This document shows, piece after piece, positions 7,483-15,726 of a stretch of 15,726 bases of DNA. Both the position numbers and the translations under genes were made by a program. The notes beneath the pieces were generated by a model. That model did not search any database. It saw nothing but the letters and a program-made list of their open reading frames with translations, and was not told the DNA's origin. The stretch lies in contig CAAFTS010000140.1 of assembly GCA_900765975.1 (NCBI GenBank), positions 1-15,726 on the forward strand. Direction: 5' to 3'. The DNA comes from Lachnospiraceae bacterium (lineage in GTDB: Bacteria; Bacillota; Clostridia; Lachnospirales; Lachnospiraceae). Positions within the stretch are counted from its first letter, which is position 1. Each line of letters starts with the position of its first letter.

Positions 7483-8874
7483 TTATTGCATTTTTTCAAG
7501 AAATGCACAATATCCTCGGTATGCTTCATACACATCCGCCTTGCTGGATACTTCCCACGGTGCATGCATACAAAGAACAGCTACACCTCCGTCAATAACT
7601 TCCATTCCGTAATTTGCCAGAATATAAGCGATTGTACCGCCGCCGCCTGCATCAACTCTGCCAAGCTCTGCCATCTGAAAATGAACTTCTTCCTCTGCCA
7701 TGACCTTTCTCAATCTTGCTATATACTCTGCATTGGCATCATTGGATCCGCTCTTTCCGCCACGTCCCGTATGCTTGCAGAAAACCGGACCCTTTCCAAA
7801 GAAACTGGTAGATTTCTTGTCATAAACTTCCGGATACATCGGATCGTAAGCTGCGCTGACATCGGAAGAAATCATTGTGGAATGTGCAAGAGCGCGACGA
7901 AGTTTCATTTCTGTAAATCCCCCCAGTTTTTCAAACAGCTCTGCCACCGCATTTTCAAAAAATCTGGAGTGCATTCCGGTTGCGCCGACACTTCCGATTT
8001 CTTCTTTATCGACAAGAATACAACAGGAAGTTCTCTTTACCGTCTCCACATCCAACATAGCTTTTAATGATGTATATGCACAGATTCTGTCATCCTGTCC
8101 ATATGCCATCACCATACTTCTGTCCAGTCCGCAGTCACGCGCCTTTCCTGCCGGAACTACCTCCAGCTCGGCAGACATAAAATCATCTCTTTCAATATGA
8201 TACGTCTCTTCTAATAATTTCATTACCTGAACAGCCGCAGCATCCTTCTCCGCATCTTTTAACGGTCTGCTTCCTACTAAAATATCCAGATTCTCACCTT
8301 CTACAACCGTTGCCGCAGTTTTTTCCATCTGCTTAGAAGACAGATGAACCAGCAGATCTGTAATCGTAAATACCGGATCTGTATCCTTCTCTCCGATGGA
8401 GATCACTTCTTTCGTACCATCTTTACGCACGATCACACCATGAATTGCCAGCGGAATGGTTACCCACTGATATTTCTTAATTCCTCCATAATAATGTGTA
8501 TCAAAATAAGCAAATCCTCCCTCTTCGTAAAGCGGGTTCTGTTTCAAATCCAAGCGCGGAGAATCGATATGCGCTCCGAGAATGTTCATTCCCTGCTCCA
8601 ACGGTTCTTCTCCGATGTTGAACAATGCGATAGATTTATCCATCCAAGTGGCATAAACCTTATCTCCCACTTTAAGCGACTCTGCCTCATACAGATTGCG
8701 ATAGCCGGCAGCCTCTGCCTGACGGACAATCTCTGTCACACATTCCCGCTCTGTCTTGCCCGTATCCAGAAATGCTTTGTATGCTTCATTTATCTCATCC
8801 AATTGTTTTAACTGTATGTCAGTATAAATCTCCCACAGATTTTTTTCTTTGTTGTCTTGTTTTTCAGTTCCCAT
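7483..8874 (-). CDS. M18 family aminopeptidase, 463 aa
   Basis: Dinuclear-zinc exopeptidase that removes N-terminal residues, often acidic ones, from peptides in the cytosol. The M18 signatures are present: AHIDSPRLDLK (H102, general-base-side D104), GQDDR (bridging D261), DKEEIGSVGATG (catalytic E291, ligand E292), SSDVSAAYDP (D338), and the C-terminal ligand H437 in MHAPWE. Length fits the family (about 430-480). A longer frame begins at 8895, but its first codons contain the ribosome binding site AGGAGGT (8882-8888), placed 7 bases before the ATG at 8874, so the shorter form is right. It has its own promoter (8920-8948). No clear terminator follows, so some read-through into the ppdK leader is possible. 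With the M16C peptidase at the right end it suggests peptide recycling. Confidence 0.95.
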   Translation of the reverse strand: MGTEKQDNKEKNLWEIYTDIQLKQLDEINEAYKAFLDTGKTERECVTEIVRQAEAAGYRNLYEAESLKVGDKVYATWMDKSIALFNIGEEPLEQGMNILGAHIDSPRLDLKQNPLYEEGGFAYFDTHYYGGIKKYQWVTIPLAIHGVIVRKDGTKEVISIGEKDTDPVFTITDLLVHLSSKQMEKTAATVVEGENLDILVGSRPLKDAEKDAAAVQVMKLLEETYHIERDDFMSAELEVVPAGKARDCGLDRSMVMAYGQDDRICAYTSLKAMLDVETVKRTSCCILVDKEEIGSVGATGMHSRFFENAVAELFEKLGGFTEMKLRRALAHSTMISSDVSAAYDPMYPEVYDKKSTSFFGKGPVFCKHTGRGGKSGSNDANAEYIARLRKVMAEEEVHFQMAELGRVDAGGGGTIAYILANYGMEVIDGGVAVLCMHAPWEVSSKADVYEAYRGYCAFLEKMQ

Positions 8875-8919
8875 TTTAATAACCTCCTGAGCCATTTTTT
8901 ACACACAACTGTTCTTTTT

Positions 8920-8948
8920 ATTATACGCTGATTTCATATTTTGTACAA
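8920..8948 (-). promoter_or_regulatory. Sigma-A-type promoter of the M18 gene
   Basis: TTGTAC (8943-8948), 17 bases, then a perfect TATAAT (8920-8925) on the minus strand, about 45 bases before the ATG at 8874. Confidence 0.75.
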
Positions 8949-8997
8949 ATCAGTTTTTATAATTATCCTACCTTCCTTATACTCTCATCAGAATTTC

Positions 8998-9345
8998 TTA
9001 CTCGTTTTCTTTTAACCATCGAAGAAACTTTATGATATTACCGTTATATAATTCTGTCATAGACAGACAATAGGTCGATTTTTCTCTTTTCTTCAAAATC
9101 TCATTATATACCCAATATCGTTTTTGATTACCCGCCCAAAATACCCAGATATCATAGTCTTCTTCATCCAGTTTCTCCAATTCCCCTAATGTAGTATCAA
9201 GATCTATTCTCCATTCTGTCTTTGTATCTTCAAAATATTGATTCAATTCCTCACAATAAGAGCGTACCTTCTTTCCTATCCCAATCTGTTCCCACGATAC
9301 CCCCAATCGAAACGGAAATGTCCATATAAATACAATTCTTCGCAT
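8998..9345 (-). CDS. Unrecognised 115-residue protein
   Basis: I do not recognise the family. The protein is complete, soluble and rich in aromatic and charged residues. It starts MRRIVFIWTFPFRLG, has an acidic middle (about 50-65) leading into EEDYDIWVFWAGNQKRYW (62-79), and ends in a helical, Lys-rich tail. Alternation of hydrophobic strands (RRIVFIW; YDIWVFWAG) with helices suggests a small alpha/beta fold, but this is inference. The ATG at 9345 has AAGGA at 9353-9357, 7 bases away, so it is probably a real gene. The promoter is unclear. It lies alone between glyS and the M18 gene, in a position where housekeeping genes would be expected, and may be a lineage-specific insertion. Confidence 0.7.
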   Translation of the reverse strand: MRRIVFIWTFPFRLGVSWEQIGIGKKVRSYCEELNQYFEDTKTEWRIDLDTTLGELEKLDEEDYDIWVFWAGNQKRYWVYNEILKKREKSTYCLSMTELYNGNIIKFLRWLKENE

Positions 9346-9449
9346 TTTATTTTCCTTTCATTGAAACCAACTCCGAAAATAATTTCTATCCATACAAAAA
9401 GCAACTTCTACAAAATATTCTATCATAAAAATTGTCTATAAATTGATAA

Positions 9450-9485
9450 TTCCCCACAGAAATGACTTTACATTTCTGCAGGGAA
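9450..9485 (-). terminator. Strong hairpin after glyS, probable terminator
   Basis: Minus-strand stem of 15 bp (9471-9485 against 9450-9464, with G-T pairs) around a 6-base loop, 12 bases past the glyS stop codon. The downstream T-run is poor (TTATCAATTTATAG), so it may act as a weak terminator or as a 3'-end stabiliser. Confidence 0.65.
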
Positions 9486-9497
9486 ATCTTTCAATTA

Positions 9498-10898
9498 TTA
9501 AAATCTCATCTTTTCTTCAAAGTAAGCTTTCAAATCTTCAATTTTTACTCTTTCTTGCTGCATCGTATCTCTGTCACGAACAGTTACAGCGCCATCTTCT
9601 TCAGACTCAAAGTCGTAAGTTACGCAGAACGGAGTTCCGATCTCGTCCTGACGGCGATAACGCTTTCCGATATTTCCTCTGTCGTCAAATTCGCAGTTAT
9701 AGTATTTGCTCAATTCTGCATAAATCTTCTCTGCGCCTTCATTCAATTTCTTAGACAACGGAAGTACTCCAACTTTTACCGGAGCCAGTGCCGGATGGAA
9801 GTGCAGAACTGTACGCATATCCGGTTTTTCTTCTGTTCCGATGTTTTCTTCATCATAAGCGCTGCAAAGGAAAGCAAGAACCATACGGTCAGCTCCCAGT
9901 GAAGGCTCAATTACATACGGAATATATTTTTCTTTCTTTTCATCATCAAAATATGTCAGATCCTGCTTGGACACTTCCATATGCTGTGACAAGTCATAGT
10001 TTGTTCTGTCTGCGATTCCCCACAGCTCGCCCCATCCGAATGGGAAAAGGAACTCTACATCTGTTGTTGCCTTACTATAGAAAGAAAGTTCTTCCTGATC
10101 GTGATCACGATATCTGATTTCGTCTTCTTTCATGCCCAGTGCATAGAGCCAGTCAAGGCAGAATTGCTTCCAATATGCGAACCACTCCAAATCTGTATCC
10201 GGCTCACAGAAGAACTCCAGCTCCATCTGCTCGAACTCTCTTGTACGGAATGTAAAGTTACCCGGTGTAATCTCGTTACGGAAAGATTTACCAATCTGGG
10301 CAATTCCAAATGGAATCTTCTTTCTGGAGGTTCTCTGTACATTTTTGAAGTTTACAAAGATTCCCTGGGCAGTCTCTGGTCTTAAGTATACAGTATTCTT
10401 TGCATCCTCTGTTACACCCTGGAACGTTTTAAACATCAGATTGAACTGACGGATATCTGTAAAATCATGTTTGCCACAAGTCGGACATGGAATCTGATGT
10501 TCTGCGATAAATGCTGTCATCTGCTCCTGTGACCATGCATCAACACTTCCTTCAATCGCAATTCCCTTTTCTGCACAATAATCTTCGATCAGTTTATCTG
10601 CACGGAAACGCTCGTGACATGCCTTACAATCCATCAGTGGATCGGAGAATCCACCCAAATGACCGGATGCAACCCATGTCTGTGGATTCATCAGAATCGC
10701 ACAATCTACACCAACGTTATACGGAGATTCCTGTACAAACTTCTGCCACCATGCCCGTTTAACATTATTTTTCAGCTCTACTCCGAGATTACCATAATCC
10801 CATGTATTTGCAAGACCACCATAAATCTCAGAACCCGGATATACAAATCCTCTGGATTTTGCAAGAGCCATGATCTTTTCCATTGTCTTTTCAGCCAT
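9498..10898 (-). CDS. glyS: Glycine--tRNA ligase, single-chain dimeric type, 466 aa
   Basis: Charges tRNA-Gly with glycine using ATP. It is the class IIa dimeric enzyme also found in eukaryotes and archaea, not the two-subunit alpha/beta form. Visible parts: N-terminal [20 protein letters not shown] (17-36); two CxxC pairs (C91/C94 and C138/C141) that probably bind zinc; [10 protein letters not shown] (172-181); class II motif 2 [19 protein letters not shown] (206-224); motif 3 [14 protein letters not shown] (331-344); and a C-terminal anticodon-binding domain from about 370 with [17 protein letters not shown]. The length is normal for bacteria. GAGGAA at 10905-10910 supports the ATG. It lies downstream of recO, as in many Firmicutes, but has its own promoter; the 115-base gap is too short for a T-box leader. 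Confidence 0.97.
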   Translation of the reverse strand: MAEKTMEKIMALAKSRGFVYPGSEIYGGLANTWDYGNLGVELKNNVKRAWWQKFVQESPYNVGVDCAILMNPQTWVASGHLGGFSDPLMDCKACHERFRADKLIEDYCAEKGIAIEGSVDAWSQEQMTAFIAEHQIPCPTCGKHDFTDIRQFNLMFKTFQGVTEDAKNTVYLRPETAQGIFVNFKNVQRTSRKKIPFGIAQIGKSFRNEITPGNFTFRTREFEQMELEFFCEPDTDLEWFAYWKQFCLDWLYALGMKEDEIRYRDHDQEELSFYSKATTDVEFLFPFGWGELWGIADRTNYDLSQHMEVSKQDLTYFDDEKKEKYIPYVIEPSLGADRMVLAFLCSAYDEENIGTEEKPDMRTVLHFHPALAPVKVGVLPLSKKLNEGAEKIYAELSKYYNCEFDDRGNIGKRYRRQDEIGTPFCVTYDFESEEDGAVTVRDRDTMQQERVKIEDLKAYFEEKMRF

Positions 10899-10947
10899 AA
10901 TCTGTTCCTCACATTCTTTTCTATAAACATTTTCTCAATTGCTACCT

Positions 10948-10976
10948 ATTATAGCGATTTTCAACTGTTTTGTAAA
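10948..10976 (-). promoter_or_regulatory. Sigma-A-type promoter of glyS
   Basis: TTTACA (10971-10976), 17 bases, TATAAT (10948-10953) on the minus strand: a near-consensus promoter in the recO-glyS gap, about 50 bases before the glyS start. It implies that glyS is expressed independently of the era-recO operon. Confidence 0.8.
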
Positions 10977-11013
10977 GTCATCTTTACTTACAACATCTTT
11001 CATTCAATCTTTC

Positions 11014-11754
11014 TCACAGCAACGTCTCCAATATCTCCAGAGACTTAAACTTTTTATCTATATATACATCTGCATAACGCTGCATAATCCACTCCAGCTC
11101 ATTCAACACTTTTTCATTTACAAGAAATGTATATAGTTTCTCTATCTTACTGCTTTCAATATATTGCATCGTATAAATTGTAGATTGATCCAGACGAATC
11201 CCATCAATCACATCTCCTCCACACTCACTGCAAATCAGACCACCTTTTTTCACACTGAATACCATCGGCCGGTCTTTACAGCCACAGGTCACACATCCAA
11301 ATACCTGCGCCCCTTCTCCATTAATATACAGAGCCCGCAGTTCAAATATGTATCGAATTAATTTATTTGGTATTTTAGGATTGCACAGAGCACGTAAGGT
11401 CTGATAAAGCAATTTTAACATTTCTCGTTCATCATTTGCTTCCTTTGTATAATAATTGGCAAATTCCAAAAAATAAAATCCGTAATATGCCCCCACAATA
11501 TCTTCTCTTAATTCCGCAAAATAATTACTGATTTTGGCCGATTGGATGGTATACGAAGTCCGTCCTGCATAAATTGTAAATTCACCAAAAGAAAAGGGGT
11601 TCACAGCCCCCACAAGAGGGCTGTTCGGTTTCCGCGCCCCTCTTGCAAAAGCTGAGATTTTCCCCTGTTCCTTCGTCAGTATTACAACTCTTCTATCATA
11701 TTCCCCAACGGGTGTTGTGGACAACACCATTCCTGTCAATACGATCTGATTCAA
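11014..11754 (-). CDS. recO: DNA repair protein RecO, 246 aa
   Basis: RecO anneals single strands and, with RecR, loads RecA on SSB-coated DNA in gap repair. Visible: the N-terminal OB-fold with LTGMVLSTTPVGEYDRR (6-22) and GKISAFARGARKPNS (31-45), a helical middle, and a zinc-finger with C154, C157, C175 and C178 (plus C159). The length matches the family. The start is a TTG: the upstream frame closes at a TAA after nine codons, no ATG or GTG lies between, and AGGAG at 11763-11767 sits 8 bases from the TTG. It overlaps the end of yqzL by 59 bases, so translation of the two is probably coupled. Upstream are yqzL and era; glyS follows from its own promoter. Confidence 0.95.
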   Translation of the reverse strand: MNQIVLTGMVLSTTPVGEYDRRVVILTKEQGKISAFARGARKPNSPLVGAVNPFSFGEFTIYAGRTSYTIQSAKISNYFAELREDIVGAYYGFYFLEFANYYTKEANDEREMLKLLYQTLRALCNPKIPNKLIRYIFELRALYINGEGAQVFGCVTCGCKDRPMVFSVKKGGLICSECGGDVIDGIRLDQSTIYTMQYIESSKIEKLYTFLVNEKVLNELEWIMQRYADVYIDKKFKSLEILETLL

Positions 11755-11908
11755 TGCTGCTACTCCTGTCGTTTCCTTGGCTTACACCATTCCGTATGTT
11801 TCCGCTGTCGGATTCTCCCTGCATATGCCCGTACATTTCCATCTTATATCCAAGATAATCCGTCACTGCTCCGGTCTGTGTAAACTGTTTCCAGTATTGT
11901 TCTTCCAT
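11696..11908 (-). CDS. yqzL: YqzL-like protein, 70 aa
   Basis: The N-terminal part (WKQFTQTGAVTDYLGYK, residues 6-22) matches the short YqzL family by its W..F..TG...YL.YK pattern, and the position between era and recO is the one held by yqzL in Bacillus. Function is unknown. Family members are usually around 50 residues; here a polar, Ser/Asp/Asn-rich tail (about residues 31-70) extends into the recO coding region in another frame. GAGGTGG (11913-11919) lies just before the ATG at 11908. The era stop codon is 73 bases upstream, so yqzL is likely part of the era-recO operon. Part of the tail may have formed by loss of an earlier stop codon. Confidence 0.82.
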   Translation of the reverse strand: MEEQYWKQFTQTGAVTDYLGYKMEMYGHMQGESDSGNIRNGVSQGNDRSSSIESDRIDRNGVVHNTRWGI

Positions 11909-11959
11909 CGTTCCACCTCTTCATCTGTTCTACTCTTAGGTTTTCCGATTCTGAAAGAA

Positions 11960-11972
11960 CTATACTGTATAG
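11960..11972. repeat. Short perfect palindrome in the era-yqzL gap
   Basis: CTATAC-T-GTATAG, a 6-1-6 palindrome 9 bases past the era stop codon. It is too short and lacks the loop of a terminator; it might be a binding site or chance. Confidence 0.5.
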
Positions 11973-11981
11973 ATTTTTCCT

Positions 11982-12881
11982 CTAAATTTCGTCTTCCCGA
12001 TACCCAAAGTTCTTCATCAGGAAATCACTGTCTCTCCAGTTTTTCTGTACCTTCACCCACAACTTCAGATTGACTTTACAATCCAGAAGACGTTCAATTT
12101 CATAGCGAGCGGTACTTCCGATTTTCTTTAACATACTTCCCTGTTTTCCAATAATGATTCCTTTATGAGAATCTCTTTCACAGATGATGGTCGCATCAAT
12201 GTGCATCACTTTTCGCTCCATCTTCATCCGGTCAATCGCCACCGCAATTCCATGTGGAATTTCTTCATTCAGACAATGAAGCGCTTTTTCACGAATCAAC
12301 TCTGCTACAATCTGCCGCTCCGGTTGGTCAGTAATCGTATCTTCATCATAGAACTGTGGACCATACGGAAGATATTTCAAAATCACTTTTACCAATTCAT
12401 CTGTATTTGCTCCGCTCCTTGCAGATACCGGAACAATCTCTGCAAACTCATATTCTTTTCGATATGTGTCAATGGACGCCAGTATTTCTTCCGGCTTAAC
12501 CATATCTGTTTTATTGATTACCAAAATCACAGGTGTTTTCACCCGTTTCAACTGTTCAATAATGTGTTTTTCCCCTGCGCCGATAAATGTGGTTGGCTCC
12601 ACCAGCCAAAGTACAACATCCACTTCATTGAGAGAACGTTCTGCAATATTGACCATATATTCTCCCAATTTATTCTTCGCTTTATGGATTCCCGGTGTAT
12701 CTACAAATACAATCTGACCTTCCTCAGTAGTCAGCACCGTCTGGATTCGATTGCGGGTTGTCTGCGGTTTATTCGATGTAATTGCAATCTTCTGACCAAT
12801 CAAATAATTCATCAAAGTAGATTTTCCTACATTTGGACGTCCGATTAATGTCACAAATCCTGATTTGAAATTATCTGCCAT
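11982..12881 (-). CDS. era: GTPase Era, 299 aa
   Basis: Essential GTPase that binds the 3' end of 16S rRNA during small-subunit assembly. The G domain is complete: G1 GRPNVGKS (14-21), G2 threonine in QTTRN (about T42), G3 DTPG (61-64), G4 NKTD (123-126) and G5 SAR (153-155). The C-terminal KH RNA-binding domain follows, with GIIIGKQGSMLKKIG (241-255) holding the GxxG loop. The length is typical. The start ATG has GGAGGAA at 12887-12893 and lies only 18 bases past the stop codon of the M16C peptidase gene, so both are probably on one transcript. yqzL and recO follow. Confidence 0.98.
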   Translation of the reverse strand: MADNFKSGFVTLIGRPNVGKSTLMNYLIGQKIAITSNKPQTTRNRIQTVLTTEEGQIVFVDTPGIHKAKNKLGEYMVNIAERSLNEVDVVLWLVEPTTFIGAGEKHIIEQLKRVKTPVILVINKTDMVKPEEILASIDTYRKEYEFAEIVPVSARSGANTDELVKVILKYLPYGPQFYDEDTITDQPERQIVAELIREKALHCLNEEIPHGIAVAIDRMKMERKVMHIDATIICERDSHKGIIIGKQGSMLKKIGSTARYEIERLLDCKVNLKLWVKVQKNWRDSDFLMKNFGYREDEI

Positions 12882-12899
12882 CTATGTTCCTCCATCCTT

Positions 12900-15726
12900 T
12901 TAAAATAATGTCTTTACTTCCATAAACAAGGCTTTCTGTTCTTCAATCTTCTCTTCACTTCCAATAACACAGAGCTGTTCTGCCTTTAACATTGCCTCTA
13001 CTACCTCTGCCAGAGCACGAATATCTTCTTGTCGGGCATCAAGCACCTCATTACGCTCTGCACGAAGCATATCCTCTGTAATATGATTCATAGACAGATT
13101 CATAGACCGAACACCCTTCGCATTTGGATTCATCGGACGATCCAGATTACTCATCGTTCCGATAATATATTTTGTCATATCACGTTCATTAACCGTAAAG
13201 TTTTTCAGATAATCTACAACGCCTTCATAAACTTTTATTGTCTTCTCCAGATTCGGATCCCGATAAGAGATCAGATACCCGTCTCCAATCCGGTTGAAAT
13301 TACACATACATCCGTAAGCGCCGCCCTTAACACGTATATTCTGCCAGAGATAATCATAACTCAATATTACTTTCAAAATATGAAGCGCTCCGCTGTATTT
13401 AGCGCCGCCATCTATAAAGTTACCTGTTCTTGCCACATACTGAACTTTGGATGATGTTTTAAATCCTTCATTTCGTTTTACGCAATGGAGAATGCAGCGA
13501 TCCTCTGTCTTTTCACCAGCAGCTTCCTGTACACTGTCATTCAACAGCTTTCTGAATTTCTTCACTTCTGTTTCCACTGTTTCCAGACCTTCTTCTGCTG
13601 AAGTATAACTTACCATTAAATTATCTCCGCGGAAAATCTGTGCTGCGATTGCTTTCAGATTTGCAACCAGCTCTGCCTTCTTCTCATCAAAATGTTCTTC
13701 GATTTCTTTTACTTTTTCATAATATCCGATTCCATCTGTATCATCCTTGAATTTCGACAATGGGGATGCATACGACTGGGCACGAAGTGCTGCTGTTGTA
13801 TGACCGGAAGACTGGAAACTCATCTGCAGTCTGGATTTTAACATGGATAAAATCTCTTTCAGACGTTTCTCGTCATTTAATTTAGATTCCATCAAAATCT
13901 CACGCATCATCGCAAACAGCACATCCATCTTCGGATACAACGCTTTTCCTTTGATTTCAAAGGTTGCCCGAAAAGCCTTTTCTTCCACTTTTGTCACATC
14001 CGGATACAATTCCAGAGAAGTGCCGATTCCGCCGGTATGCACGTTGATTTCATTAAATAACTCCCCATAATCATAATGTGTTGTATCAATGATTCCCAAC
14101 ACCGCCTGCAGCATTCCTACATAAGGAAGTTTTTCTTCCGATACACCGGATAAGTCAAACATCAATGTTACATATCCGATTCCATTTGTTTCCACATTGT
14201 GATGCACCATCAGTACATCGTCACACATTTTCTCTTCGTTATAAATCGGTGCAATCTCCCGGGAAATATCTTCCCGTTTCAATACCGGAATCTTCTCCAA
14301 GTCTTCCAGATCATCTTCCGATTCCTGATATGCAATCAGATCCTTTGTATTTTGAACCAGACGTTCCTGCTCTTCTCTGCTCAGCGAATTTTTATATGCC
14401 TGCAGTTTCTCATCCAGTTCGCGATCCATTCTTGCAGTCCGCCCCTTCTCTGGTTTCACCGTCACAATAGAACCATGTGGATTGTCCAGAATCCATGTCT
14501 GGATCAGATTTTCAAAATATCCGGTTCCCACCTGTTCTTTCAAAAACTCAAAGGTCGGGATTGCCTGCATATGGATAAACGGCTTAGTCTCATCATAAAG
14601 CCAGCTGTCAAACATCTCCAGTCCGTACATCAATCCCTTCGGATAATTGCCAAAGTCAGCCTCCCGGAACCTGAATTCATGATAATTGATTCCTGCCGCC
14701 AATGCTTTTTTGTCAATTCCGTTCTTCACGATATCGCGCAGTGTATTTTCAATCACTGCAATAAATGCTTCTTTCTGATCCGGCTCCGCATTTTTTGCAA
14801 TTACAGAAAATATCGGCTGATAAATTCCATTGTCATAGGAACCCATAATATCTTTTCCGATTCCTGCATCTACAAGCGCTTTTTTCAGCGGTGCTCCCGG
14901 TGCAGACAACAATGCATAATCCAGGATCTGAAATGCCTGATACAGCTTCTCATCCAGACTCGTTGCTATTACTTTATTATAAGAAAGATAGGTATTCTCT
15001 TCCTCAGATTCCTCACTGGAAATGGAATATGTTTTCTCCAATTCCACTACATTTTCAAATGGTTTCTGGAAACGGATCTCGGAATCCACCGGCTGTTCTT
15101 CAAAAGCACTCAGATACTTCTTATCCAGCCAGTCCAGCTTTTCAGCCATATCCATATCACCATAAAGATAAATATAACTGTTGGACGGATGGTAATATTT
15201 TCGATGAAAATCCAGAAACTGTTCATAGGTCAATTCCGGAATCACCTCCGGATCTCCACCGGATTCATTGGCATAAGAAGTATCCGGGAACAGCGAATTG
15301 AGGATCACCCGGTCCAGCACCCCTTCCGGAGAAGAAAATGCTCCTTTCATCTCATTATATACAACACCGTTATATTCTAATTTTCCATCCAGATCATCCA
15401 GCTTGTAACTCCATCCTTCCTGCCGGAAAATCTCATCATGCTCATAAATATTCGGATAGAAAACCGCGTCCATATACACATGCATCAGATTCTGAAAATC
15501 CTTATCATTGCAGCTTGCTACCGGGTATACCGTCTTATCCGGATATGTCATGGCATTCAAAAATGTATTCAAAGAACCTTTTACCAGCTCTACAAACGGA
15601 TCCTTCACCGGAAAATCTTTTGATCCACAGAGCACCGAATGTTCCATGATGTGCGGCACCCCGGTACTGTCTGACGGCGGTGTACGGAATCCGATGGAAA
15701 ATACCTTGTTCTCATCGTCATTTTCC
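12900..15726 (-). CDS. PreP-like M16C metallopeptidase, 5' end outside window
   Basis: A large insulinase-type zinc protease of the PreP/falcilysin group, which degrades peptides inside a closed chamber. The frame stays open to the right edge, giving 941 residues. The first visible residues (ENDDENKVFSIGFRTPP) match the family N-terminus, so about 30 residues are missing out of about 970. The inverted zinc motif HIMEH (H25, E28, H29 of the visible part) is followed by the distal ligand E125 in YNEMKGAFSSPE. The C-terminal RVKGGAYGCMC near residue 800 is the R/Y substrate-binding region. No signal peptide can be judged. A GTG at 15659 opens a 919-codon frame, but coding continues upstream without a stop. 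era follows after 18 bases. Confidence 0.95.
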   Translation of the reverse strand, partial: ENDDENKVFSIGFRTPPSDSTGVPHIMEHSVLCGSKDFPVKDPFVELVKGSLNTFLNAMTYPDKTVYPVASCNDKDFQNLMHVYMDAVFYPNIYEHDEIFRQEGWSYKLDDLDGKLEYNGVVYNEMKGAFSSPEGVLDRVILNSLFPDTSYANESGGDPEVIPELTYEQFLDFHRKYYHPSNSYIYLYGDMDMAEKLDWLDKKYLSAFEEQPVDSEIRFQKPFENVVELEKTYSISSEESEEENTYLSYNKVIATSLDEKLYQAFQILDYALLSAPGAPLKKALVDAGIGKDIMGSYDNGIYQPIFSVIAKNAEPDQKEAFIAVIENTLRDIVKNGIDKKALAAGINYHEFRFREADFGNYPKGLMYGLEMFDSWLYDETKPFIHMQAIPTFEFLKEQVGTGYFENLIQTWILDNPHGSIVTVKPEKGRTARMDRELDEKLQAYKNSLSREEQERLVQNTKDLIAYQESEDDLEDLEKIPVLKREDISREIAPIYNEEKMCDDVLMVHHNVETNGIGYVTLMFDLSGVSEEKLPYVGMLQAVLGIIDTTHYDYGELFNEINVHTGGIGTSLELYPDVTKVEEKAFRATFEIKGKALYPKMDVLFAMMREILMESKLNDEKRLKEILSMLKSRLQMSFQSSGHTTAALRAQSYASPLSKFKDDTDGIGYYEKVKEIEEHFDEKKAELVANLKAIAAQIFRGDNLMVSYTSAEEGLETVETEVKKFRKLLNDSVQEAAGEKTEDRCILHCVKRNEGFKTSSKVQYVARTGNFIDGGAKYSGALHILKVILSYDYLWQNIRVKGGAYGCMCNFNRIGDGYLISYRDPNLEKTIKVYEGVVDYLKNFTVNERDMTKYIIGTMSNLDRPMNPNAKGVRSMNLSMNHITEDMLRAERNEVLDARQEDIRALAEVVEAMLKAEQLCVIGSEEKIEEQKALFMEVKTLF

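Noticed and set aside
10899..11013. T-box leader before glyS
   Set aside because: The gap is only 115 bases, the promoter is about 50 bases from the start, and no T-box sequence or antiterminator hairpin is visible.
14199..15380. 393-codon open frame on the plus strand
   Set aside because: It lies wholly antisense to the M16C peptidase gene, has no ribosome binding site and a composition typical of reverse-strand shadow translation (many Ile, Cys, Phe, His).
15657..15659. GTG as the start of the M16C peptidase
   Set aside because: The frame continues upstream with family-conserved residues (ENDDENKVFSIGF) to the window edge, so the true start is outside.

Overview
All recognisable genes lie on the minus strand, so the window reads right to left in transcription order. 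The organism is probably a low-GC anaerobic Firmicute of the Clostridia, most likely Lachnospiraceae. This rests on AT-rich intergenic DNA, strong AGGAGG-type ribosome binding sites, sigma-A-type promoters, an 874-residue bacterial pyruvate phosphate dikinase, single-chain glycyl-tRNA synthetase and the order era-yqzL-recO-glyS. The taxonomy is inferred from family resemblance, not from a search.

Right half (about 9450-15726), core housekeeping: a PreP-like M16C metallopeptidase cut by the right edge, then era, yqzL and recO closely packed, then glyS from its own promoter. These genes cover peptide degradation, ribosome assembly, recombinational repair and tRNA charging. A 15-bp hairpin follows glyS. 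Middle (about 4617-9345): an unrecognised 115-residue protein, an M18 aminopeptidase with its own promoter, and ppdK with a very good promoter, a consensus ribosome binding site and a strong terminator. PpdK links pyruvate and PEP in the PPi-dependent glycolysis common in Clostridia; the two peptidases suggest amino acid recycling.

Left part (about 1742-4550), accessory: a 407-residue protein with a Cro/C1-like N-terminus and ankyrin-like repeats, behind a promoter full of AT-rich inverted repeats; a gene broken by several frameshifts; and a Fic-domain protein whose catalytic histidine position carries glutamine. This is the only part that does not look like ordinary housekeeping DNA. I cannot show that it is a working system: one member is decayed, and the Fic protein lacks the usual catalytic residue.

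Far left (1-1665): a short Bfd-like [2Fe-2S] protein with its own promoter and terminator, and a YesN/AraC-type response regulator cut off by the left edge before its DNA-binding domain.

For three proteins (Bfd-like, Fic, M18) and the HTH/ankyrin protein, the longest open frame begins too far upstream. The ribosome binding site lies inside that longer frame and points to an internal ATG, which is the start given here. No tRNA, rRNA, CRISPR array, insertion sequence or T-box leader was seen. No stretch of more than 300 bases lacks a gene or gene remnant.
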